35,159 bases of DNA from Treponema denticola (GTDB taxonomy: Bacteria > Spirochaetota > Spirochaetia > Treponematales > Breznakiellaceae): positions 1 through 35,159 of the forward strand of contig DYPP01000002.1 in NCBI GenBank assembly GCA_020719845.1, given 5' to 3'. Both the position numbers and the translations under genes were made by a program. This document shows, one piece after another, positions 13,945-20,343 of the stretch (positions are counted from its first letter, which is position 1; each line of letters begins with the position of its first letter). The notes under the pieces are model-generated. The model was given only the letters and a program-made list of their open reading frames with translations, ran no database searches and was not told the DNA's origin.

Positions 13945-14793
13945 TTATACCCTCGCTACTTCGTTGATCAATTTGGAAAGCATGGCGTCCGCCGCCTGGA
14001 CGACCTTCTGGTTGGCTTCGTAGGCCCGGTTGACTTCGATCATCTGCACCATCTCGGTTACCGGGTTGACGTTGGAGGCTTCTACAAAACCTTGGACCAC
14101 CTTGGGACGCGCCCCGACGGGCAGGATCCGGGCGGAGCCGGAAACGTCGCCGGCACGCCACAGACTGGATCCCTGCTTGGCCAGATAGCGGTCCTGGTCA
14201 AAGCCGACGATCTTGAGCGTATCCAGAAGCACGGTCTGTCCCCAGGCGTTGTTTTCTTTGGATACCAAAAGATCCGGATCCTCGGCGTATTCGGCGTTGA
14301 TCCATACCCCGCCGTCCTTGTCCACCATGAAGTTGTTGGCCTTGACCCGCAGGGGGCCCTTTTCGCCCAGCACCGGATAGCCTTCTTTGGTTTCCAGGTA
14401 GCCTTCTTTGCCGAGCTGGAAGGAGCCGTTGCGGGTGTACCGCTCGCCGTTCGGCGTGGCTACGGATAAAAAGCCCTTGCCGTCCAGGGCGATGTCGAAG
14501 TCGCTCTCGGTTTCCTTCATCGATCCCTGCTCAAAGCTGGTGAACAGTTCGTTCAGCTCCACCCCGGTGCCGATCTTGCCGACGATGGGTGCCGCGTCGG
14601 CGGAACCGAAGGGGTGGCGGTAGACGCCGTCGTCGTTGAGGCGCCGCATCAAAAGCTCGGGAAACGCCTTGTGCACGGCGATGTCTTTCTTGTAGCCGTC
14701 CACGTCCACGTTCGCCAGATTGTTGGAAACCGCATCCAACCGCCACTGCTGGGCGGTCATGCCGCTGGCCCCGGTGTACCATCCTCTTACCAC
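13945..14793 (-). CDS. flgF: Flagellar proximal rod protein FlgF (FlgG paralogue)
   Basis: A 282-residue rod protein starting with a signature like that of flgG (GWYTGASGMTAQQWRLDAVS, then NNLANVDVDGYKKD). It has a longer central domain and the C-terminal helix MVQMIEVNRAYEANQKVVQA. Spirochaete genomes usually label this pair as flgF/flgG or as two flgG genes. The open frame runs far upstream, antisense to the exporter gene. The GTG at 14793 is chosen because GGAGG lies seven bases before it and the family begins exactly there. A flagellar sigma-28-like -10 box lies just upstream. Confidence is high for the family and moderate for the F label. Confidence 0.87.
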   Translation of the reverse strand: MVRGWYTGASGMTAQQWRLDAVSNNLANVDVDGYKKDIAVHKAFPELLMRRLNDDGVYRHPFGSADAAPIVGKIGTGVELNELFTSFEQGSMKETESDFDIALDGKGFLSVATPNGERYTRNGSFQLGKEGYLETKEGYPVLGEKGPLRVKANNFMVDKDGGVWINAEYAEDPDLLVSKENNAWGQTVLLDTLKIVGFDQDRYLAKQGSSLWRAGDVSGSARILPVGARPKVVQGFVEASNVNPVTEMVQMIEVNRAYEANQKVVQAADAMLSKLINEVARV

Positions 14794-14812
14794 GACGTTT
14801 CCTCCACCCTGT

Positions 14813-14820
14813 GTATCGGC
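14813..14820 (-). promoter_or_regulatory. Possible sigma-28 (FliA) -10 box upstream of flgF
   Basis: On the minus strand, GCCGATAC matches the flagellar sigma-28 -10 consensus GCCGATAA at seven of eight positions, about 20 bp before the GTG start of flgF. The matching -35 (TAAA-type) is poor: CAAG at the right distance. The position just ahead of a flagellar operon supports it. Confidence 0.4.
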
Positions 14821-14874
14821 AGAAACGCCGTTGCCCTTGATGAAGTAAATGGGGATCGCTAGTATGGCGGCTAC

Positions 14875-15762
14875 ATGAATGAAAAAACGAAAGGACTGTT
14901 CGCCATCGCCCTGTGCGCCGTCCTGTGGAGCACCAGCGGCCTGTTCATCAAAATAATTCCCTGGCACCCGATGGTCATCGCCGGCGGCAGAAGTCTGATC
15001 GCGGCGCTTTTCATCCTGGGAATTCGCCGCCTGGGCAGGACCGGCCGGGATCCCGACGCCCGCCGGAGTCTCGACCGGCAATTGACGCGGCAACAGCGTC
15101 GCTGGGTCGTACTCGCCGCCCTGAGCTACACGGCGACCATGATTTCCTTTGTCGTCGCCAACAAGATGACCGCCTCGGCCAACGTCATCCTGCTGCAGTA
15201 CATCGCCCCGGTCTGGGCAGCGCTCTTCGGGTGGGGCATCGCCAAAGAAAAGCCCGGCACGGAACACTGGGTCGCCCTGGTGGCCGTCGCGCTGGGCTTG
15301 TACCTGTTCTTCAAGGATGGTCTGGGCGGCGGTTCGTTCGCCGGGGACGCCATCGCCATGCTGTCGGGGCTTACTTTTGCCCTCTATTCGGTCTTCATGC
15401 GCCTGCAGAAGCACGGCCGGCCGGAAAACGCCATCATTCTGGCCCATATCCTGACCGCCGTCATCGGGTTGCCCTTCATCTTTTCTTCCCCGCCCATCCT
15501 CACCCTCGGCTCGGGGGCGGCGATGCTGGCCCTGGGCATCGTCCAGATCGGTATGGCCTCGCTGCTGTTCGCCTACGCCATTCGGCGCATCAGCGCGGTG
15601 CAGGCCATGCTGACCGCCATGGTGGAGCCGGTGCTCAATCCGGTGTGGGTTTTTCTGGCCACCGGTGAACAACCCGGCGCTTCCGTGCTGACCGGGGGCG
15701 CCGTCATTCTGGGGGCGGTGCTTATGTCTTCGCTGGCCGGATTCCGCCGGCGCGCCGCCTGA
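14875..15762 (+). CDS. EamA/DMT-family exporter
   Basis: A 295-residue drug/metabolite-transporter family protein made of two EamA repeats with ten predicted membrane segments. The first repeat has the typical opening LWSTSGLFIKI and MVIAGGRSLIAA. The second starts near FAGDAIAMLSGLTFALYSVF and ends with TAMVEPVLNPVWVFLATGE, a common DMT signature. Substrates of this family (amino acids, nucleotides, other metabolites) cannot be told from sequence. The ribosome binding site is weak. It is divergent from flgF, and its 3' end overlaps the convergent TRAP permease gene by 41 bp, with no terminator between them. Confidence 0.87.
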   Translation: MNEKTKGLFAIALCAVLWSTSGLFIKIIPWHPMVIAGGRSLIAALFILGIRRLGRTGRDPDARRSLDRQLTRQQRRWVVLAALSYTATMISFVVANKMTASANVILLQYIAPVWAALFGWGIAKEKPGTEHWVALVAVALGLYLFFKDGLGGGSFAGDAIAMLSGLTFALYSVFMRLQKHGRPENAIILAHILTAVIGLPFIFSSPPILTLGSGAAMLALGIVQIGMASLLFAYAIRRISAVQAMLTAMVEPVLNPVWVFLATGEQPGASVLTGGAVILGAVLMSSLAGFRRRAA

Positions 15763-17650
15763 ACAGCTGGACCGCCACCGGCACCGCCATCAGCGCCAGG
15801 CCGATGACGTCGGTGATGCCCCGGGGGTCGATCATCAGTACGCCGCCGATGATGAACAGGATCCTTTCCACGGCGTAGGCTCTGCCGAACAGCCAGCCTT
15901 CGATGGCCGCGCCGATGCCCACCATCCCCAATAGGCTGGTGATGATGATCTGGACGATGGCCAGGGGCGTGGCCCCGATCAGCAGCATCACCGGATTGAG
16001 CACGAAAATGTAGGGTACGATAAAGGCCGCGATGGCCAGCTTGGTGGCGGTCACGCCGGTCTTGAAGGGATCGCTCTTGGCGATGGCCGACCCCGCGTAG
16101 GCGGCCAGGGCCACCGGCGGCGTGATGTCCGCCACGATGCCGAAATAGAAGGTGAACATGTGGGCCGCCAGGGTGGGAACGCCCAGGGCCACCACCGCCG
16201 GGGCGGTGATGGTGGCGGTGATCAGGTAGTTGGCCGTGGTGGGCACGCCCATGCCGAGCACCAGGGAAGCTACCATGGTAAAGAACAGCGTCAGCAGGGT
16301 GATGCCCCCGGCCAGATCCACCAGTCCGGAAGCCATTTTGAGCCCCAAACCGGTCAGGGTGACGATGCCGACGATGATGCCCGCCACCGCGCAGGCGATG
16401 GCCACGCCCACGACTCCCCGGCCGGCCTGCTCCAGGGCCCCGACAAAATCCTTGAAGGACATGCGGGTGCTTTTTTTGATCACGCTGGCGAGGATGGAAA
16501 AGACGATGCCGTAGAGCGCCGCCCGGGTGGGGGTGGAACCTTCGGCCAGAAAGTAGACGATGGCCACCAGCGGCAGGATCAGGTGGCCCCGGTCTTTGAG
16601 CACCCCGGTCAAGCGGGGCAGTTCCGCCCGGGGCATGCCCCTGAGGCCCAATTTTTTGGCTTCCAGGTGCACCATGATGAAAATGCCGGAAAAATAGAGC
16701 AGCGCCGGAATGATGGCCGCCTTGGCCACGTCCAGGTAGGGGATGCCCAGGGTTTCGGCCATCAGGAAGGCCGCAGCGCCCATGATGGGCGGCATCAGCT
16801 GCCCGCCGGTGGAAGCGGCGGCTTCGACGGCGGCGGCGAACTCAGGCTTGTAGCCCAGACGCTTCATCATGGGGATGGTGAAGCTGCCGGAGCCGACGGT
16901 ATTGGACACCGAACTGCCGGAGACGGTGCCTTCCAGGGCGCTGGTGATGACCGCCACCTTGGCCGGACCACCGGAGGCGAAGCCGGCCACCGAGTCGGCC
17001 AGGTCGATGAAGAACTTGCCGATGCCGGTTTTTTCAAGGAACGCCCCAAAGAGGATGAACAGGAAGATGAAGGTGGCGCTCACCCCCAGGGGAATGCCCA
17101 GCACGCCTTCGGTGGTAAAGAACAGGTGTCCCACCACCCGCTCCAGGCCGTAGCCCCGGTGGTTGAGAAAGCCCGGCATCCAGGGTCCCAGGTAGGCGTA
17201 GGCGATGAAGGCCAGGGCGATCACCAGGATGGGAATGCCCACCACCCGCCGGCAAGCCTCGAGCACCAGCAGGATGCCGAAGATGCCGACGGCGATATCC
17301 CGGGGTAGATAGGCGCCGGACCGGTCGATCAGGGCGGCGTGGTTGACCACCAGATAGGCGATGACCGACACGGAAGCCAGCGCCAGCAGGATATCGTACC
17401 AGGGGATGAATTTTTGGCCCCGGTTGCGCCGGATCGGGTACAGCAGGTAGGCCAGCACCAGGACGAACCCCAGGTGCACGGCCCGCTGCAGCCGGGCGGG
17501 CAGCAAGCCCACCGACGCGGTGTAGACCTGGAAGAGGGTAAATACGATCGCGATGGCCGATACGATCAGCGCGGCTCTGCCCGCCAGCCGGCGGAACGCC
17601 GACTCCCGGTCAACCTGGGCTAAAATGTCTTCAGCCTTGAATTCTTCCAT
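15722..17650 (-). CDS. TAXI-TRAP transporter fused small/large permease
   Basis: A 642-residue fused TRAP permease that combines the DctQ-like small subunit (about residues 25-160) and the DctM-like large subunit (about 180-630). Some 16 membrane segments are expected. Family signatures include GSSVSNTVGSGSFTIPMMKR (about residues 240-260), AAASTGGQLMPPIMGAAAF and LGMGVPTTANYLITATI. This fused type goes with TAXI-family binding proteins, and the binding-protein gene is two genes upstream. TRAP systems use ion gradients to import organic acids or amino acids; the ligand here is unknown. It is the last gene of a three-gene operon. Confidence 0.93.
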   Translation of the reverse strand: MEEFKAEDILAQVDRESAFRRLAGRAALIVSAIAIVFTLFQVYTASVGLLPARLQRAVHLGFVLVLAYLLYPIRRNRGQKFIPWYDILLALASVSVIAYLVVNHAALIDRSGAYLPRDIAVGIFGILLVLEACRRVVGIPILVIALAFIAYAYLGPWMPGFLNHRGYGLERVVGHLFFTTEGVLGIPLGVSATFIFLFILFGAFLEKTGIGKFFIDLADSVAGFASGGPAKVAVITSALEGTVSGSSVSNTVGSGSFTIPMMKRLGYKPEFAAAVEAAASTGGQLMPPIMGAAAFLMAETLGIPYLDVAKAAIIPALLYFSGIFIMVHLEAKKLGLRGMPRAELPRLTGVLKDRGHLILPLVAIVYFLAEGSTPTRAALYGIVFSILASVIKKSTRMSFKDFVGALEQAGRGVVGVAIACAVAGIIVGIVTLTGLGLKMASGLVDLAGGITLLTLFFTMVASLVLGMGVPTTANYLITATITAPAVVALGVPTLAAHMFTFYFGIVADITPPVALAAYAGSAIAKSDPFKTGVTATKLAIAAFIVPYIFVLNPVMLLIGATPLAIVQIIITSLLGMVGIGAAIEGWLFGRAYAVERILFIIGGVLMIDPRGITDVIGLALMAVPVAVQLFRRRAGGIRPAKT

Positions 17651-17653
17651 GCC

Positions 17654-18181
17654 TCACCTTCCATAAACCTTGATGTCCGCCAAAACCGCCGGGCTGACGC
17701 GTTCAAAACCGAGGGTCACAAAGCTCAAGGGAGCGGCGACGTCCGCCAGGGGCAGGTCCAGGCCGACGGCGTCGCAGCACAGACGATGCCCGGCCACGGA
17801 ACCCACCGCCACGGTCAAGGTTCCCAGCCGTCGCTTTAGCCCGTCCAGCTCCAGGCCCCGGTCGGTCAAGCGGACAAAACCGGTTTCCGCCGATCCTTCT
17901 TCCATTCCCGCGCCGAAGCTCTGATGGACCGAGGCGGTCAGGATGATGTCCCCCCGGACATCGACGTGGAACGAATCCCGGACCGCGCCGCGGTTGACCG
18001 AATGGGTATAGCACAGGTCAAAGGCCACGCCCGGTCCGATCTGGATAAAAGCCAGCGCCGCTCCGGTTTTGGTGCGCCGCAGGACCAAGCCTTCCCGCAG
18101 GGGGAAAAAAAAGAGAACGGCGATCGCTACCGGAGCGGCGATCGCCGGATAAAGCAGGTAAAAACGGAAACCCTTCCGCAC
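17654..18181 (-). CDS. DUF1850 protein of the TAXI-TRAP operon
   Basis: A 175-residue protein with one N-terminal membrane segment (about residues 8-27) and an exported or exposed beta-rich domain. The DUF1850 pattern is visible: CYTHSVNRGAVRDSFHVD, then the SFGAGMEEG loop. DUF1850 genes are regularly found between the binding protein and the fused permease of TAXI-TRAP systems, and the same order is seen here. It starts with GTG eight bases after the binding-protein stop and ends three bases before the permease start. Its role in transport is unknown; it may be an accessory subunit. Confidence 0.85.
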   Translation of the reverse strand: MRKGFRFYLLYPAIAAPVAIAVLFFFPLREGLVLRRTKTGAALAFIQIGPGVAFDLCYTHSVNRGAVRDSFHVDVRGDIILTASVHQSFGAGMEEGSAETGFVRLTDRGLELDGLKRRLGTLTVAVGSVAGHRLCCDAVGLDLPLADVAAPLSFVTLGFERVSPAVLADIKVYGR

Positions 18182-18189
18182 GGGCGGCG

Positions 18190-19167
18190 TTATTTGACGG
18201 CGCCTTTTTCCTTGTAGTACTTCAGCGCGCCGGGATGGAAGTCCACCGAAGCGCCCTGCACGCCGGCTTCAAGGGACAGTTCCTTGCCCTTGGCGTGGGC
18301 CTGGGCCAGGTCGGCCTGCTTCTCAAAAAGCGCCTTGGTCAGGGAATAGGCGACGGCGTCGGCCATATCCTTGCGGACGATGAGCGTTGCCTTGACCGCC
18401 AGCGCGGGGACGACGGCGGACACGCCGGTATAGGTCCCGGAAGCGATGGGGAAGTCGGTATAGAATTTATACTTGGACTTCAGCGCCGAGGCCTGCGTAG
18501 CGTCGATGCCGACCAACACGATGGGCGCCAGGGCGGAAATTTCCTGGATGGCCGGGTTGGGAACGCCGCCGGTGACGAAGAACGCGTCCAGCTGCTTGTC
18601 CTGCAGGCCCGAGGCGGACTCCTTGAAGGAAAGGTGGCTGGCCTTGACGTCGTCGAAGCTCATGCCGTAGGCCTCCAGGATCTGCTTGGCGTTGGCTTCC
18701 ACGCCCGAACCGGCGTCGCCCACGGAAACGCGCTTGCCCCGCAGATCGGCGACGGTCTTGATGCCCGCAGCGGGGCTGGCCACGATCTGGACCACTTCGG
18801 GGTACAGGGTGGCGATGGTGCGGAAGGTTTCGACCTTTTCGCCGTTGAACAGCTCGATGCCCTTGTAGGCGTAATCCATGACGTCGTTCTGCACGATGGC
18901 CAGATCCGCCTCGCCCTTGCCGACCAAGCGGATATTTTCTTTGGACGCCCCCGTGGACTGGGCGGTGACGTTCATTTTTTCGATATTTTTGTTCCAGATC
19001 TGGGCCATGGCGCCGCCGAAGGGGTAGTAGGTTCCCGCAGTGCCGCCGGTGGCCAGGATGAGGTTGGTGGGCTGGGCGGCCTGCTTTTGGCAAGAAACGA
19101 CCAGTACCGCCATGCCCAGCATCGCCAGGATGAAGGCATTTCGATACGACAATTTCAATCCTTTCAT
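18190..19167 (-). CDS. TAXI-family TRAP transporter solute-binding lipoprotein
   Basis: A 325-residue TAXI-type substrate-binding protein. The ATG at 19167 is chosen over an upstream start (19215) because a strong AGGAGGAAC precedes it and the signal peptide then begins MKGLKLSYRN. A lipobox VVSC (lipid-modified Cys26) anchors it to the membrane. The opening LILATGGTAGTYYPFGGAMA, followed by STGASKENIRLVGKGEADLA and VQNDVMDYAYKG, is the TAXI signature. It captures the substrate outside the cytoplasmic membrane and hands it to the fused permease. It is the first gene of the operon, with a promoter and a pair of direct repeats upstream. Confidence 0.93.
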   Translation of the reverse strand: MKGLKLSYRNAFILAMLGMAVLVVSCQKQAAQPTNLILATGGTAGTYYPFGGAMAQIWNKNIEKMNVTAQSTGASKENIRLVGKGEADLAIVQNDVMDYAYKGIELFNGEKVETFRTIATLYPEVVQIVASPAAGIKTVADLRGKRVSVGDAGSGVEANAKQILEAYGMSFDDVKASHLSFKESASGLQDKQLDAFFVTGGVPNPAIQEISALAPIVLVGIDATQASALKSKYKFYTDFPIASGTYTGVSAVVPALAVKATLIVRKDMADAVAYSLTKALFEKQADLAQAHAKGKELSLEAGVQGASVDFHPGALKYYKEKGAVK

Positions 19168-19192
19168 GAGTTCCTCCTTCAGGAATCGGAGC

Positions 19193-19222
19193 ATGGTACC
19201 ATGGTTCCGGGGCATTTTTCAA
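19193..19222 (-). promoter_or_regulatory. Candidate promoter of the TRAP operon
   Basis: On the minus strand, TTGAAA (19217-19222) and TACCAT (19193-19198) are 18 bp apart. A TG one base before the -10 gives an extended -10 element. The predicted transcription start is near 19186, ahead of the strong ribosome binding site and the ATG at 19167. Confidence 0.45.
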
Positions 19223-19229
19223 CCACGAT

Positions 19230-19277
19230 AGGAATATTCATGCAATCCCGGCTTGCCTTTTGAGGAATATTTATGCA
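19230..19277. promoter_or_regulatory. Paired 15-bp direct repeats, candidate operator
   Basis: AGGAATATTCATGCA (19230-19244) and AGGAATATTTATGCA (19263-19277) match at 14 of 15 bases. Their starts are 33 bp apart, close to three helical turns. They sit just upstream of the TRAP promoter, centred near -51 and -84 of its predicted start, a typical place for activator sites. They could equally act on metA, which is divergent. The regulator is unknown. Confidence 0.4.
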
Positions 19278-19282
19278 GAGTA

Positions 19283-19393
19283 TGAGTCGGGTCTAAAAAC
19301 CGGTTGTTTTTAGACTGGACTTAAGCAATTCCTTACAGGAATTGCGTTTTAAGCGGAACAACTCAAAAAACTGAAGTTTTTGGAGTTGACTCA
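19283..19393. repeat. Intergenic repeat element A, copy 2 (111 bp)
   Basis: Second copy of the 111-bp element at 2576-2686, with the same ends TGAGTC...GACTCA, the same three hairpins and no gaps. The central hairpin (GCAATTCCT/AGGAATTGC) is unchanged. In the third hairpin one C-G pair has become T-A through changes on both arms. Here the element lies between the divergent TRAP operon and metA, 25 bp before the metA start, so it would be part of a long metA leader if transcription starts upstream. A TA dinucleotide flanks each end, as after insertion at a TA target; copy 1 lacks this. Confidence 0.8.
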
Positions 19394-19418
19394 TACATGA
19401 ACTGTCAGGAGTCCAGCG

Positions 19419-20330
19419 ATGCCCATCAAAATACCCGCTGCCCTACCCGCCTACGAAGCGCTCAAGCAGGAAAACGTATTCGTCATGACCGAAGCCCGGG
19501 CGGAACACCAGGACATCCGGCCGCTGAAATTCGCCATCGTCAACCTGATGCCCACCACGGTGGATACGGAACTGCAGTTGCTGCGCCTGCTGGGCAATAC
19601 CCCCATCCAGATCAACGTCACTTTCTTGCGCATGGGCAGCCATGAATCCCGCAACGCCCCCCCGGGCCACCTGGACCGCTTCTACGTGACCTATGAAGAA
19701 GTGATGCACGAGCGCTTCGACGGACTGATCATCACCGGCGCGCCGGTGGAGACCCTGGCCTTTGAGGAAGTGGATTACTGGGACGAACTGGTGAGCGTCC
19801 TGGATTTTGCCGGGTCCCGGGTCTGGTCGACGCTGCATATCTGCTGGGGCGCCCAGGCCGGCCTGTACCGGCGCTACGGCATCCCCAAAAAACCCCTGGC
19901 CGCCAAACTATCCGGCGTCTACCCCCACGCGGTCAACGAACGGCTGAATCCCCTCTTCCGGGGTTTCGACGACCAATTCCTGGCGCCCCAGTCCCGGTTC
20001 ACGGAAAGCGACCGGGAAGCCATCGCCGCCCACCCCTCGCTGTCCATCGACTCCGAGTCGCCGGACTCCGGCGTGTTCATCACCACCGCCCGGGACAACC
20101 GGGAAATTTACGTCAGCGGCCACCTGGAATACGACCCGCTGACGCTGGACCGGGAATACCGCCGGGACCTGGCCAGAGGCTTGCCCGCCGCGGTGCCGGT
20201 CAACTATTACGACCGGGACGACCCCGCCCGGCGGCCGATCGTGCGCTGGCGGGCGCACGCCCATCTTTTCTTTTCCAACTGGGTCAACTACGTCTATCAG
20301 GAAACGCCCTACGACCTGGAGACGCTGTAG
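19419..20330 (+). CDS. metA: Homoserine O-acetyltransferase, MetA type
   Basis: A 303-residue MetA-family acyltransferase in the first step of methionine synthesis. The catalytic cysteine is in HICWGAQAG (Cys142), with the His/Glu partners in SGHLEYD near residue 235. In this family the residue after TGAPV/L decides the acyl donor: Gly in succinyl-CoA users such as E. coli, Glu111 in acetyl-CoA users. Here it is Glu111 (ITGAPVETLAFEEVDYW), so O-acetylhomoserine is the expected product despite the common 'succinyltransferase' label. AGGAG lies seven bases before the ATG. Its 3' end is 13 bp from the convergent hrpB. No other methionine gene is in the window. Confidence 0.92.
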   Translation: MPIKIPAALPAYEALKQENVFVMTEARAEHQDIRPLKFAIVNLMPTTVDTELQLLRLLGNTPIQINVTFLRMGSHESRNAPPGHLDRFYVTYEEVMHERFDGLIITGAPVETLAFEEVDYWDELVSVLDFAGSRVWSTLHICWGAQAGLYRRYGIPKKPLAAKLSGVYPHAVNERLNPLFRGFDDQFLAPQSRFTESDREAIAAHPSLSIDSESPDSGVFITTARDNREIYVSGHLEYDPLTLDREYRRDLARGLPAAVPVNYYDRDDPARRPIVRWRAHAHLFFSNWVNYVYQETPYDLETL

Positions 20331-20343
20331 AACCCGCCGTCGG

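Noticed and set aside
14794-15672. A long minus-strand extension of the flgF open frame (almost 300 extra codons)
   Set aside because: It is antisense to the EamA exporter, has Gln/Gly/Arg-rich composition typical of high-GC shadow frames, and the FlgF family begins at the GTG at 14793 with a good ribosome binding site.
16160-17308. A 382-codon open frame on the plus strand within the TRAP permease
   Set aside because: It is rich in Gly, His, Gln and Asp and lies fully antisense to an unmistakable permease; it is a by-product of GC-biased codons.
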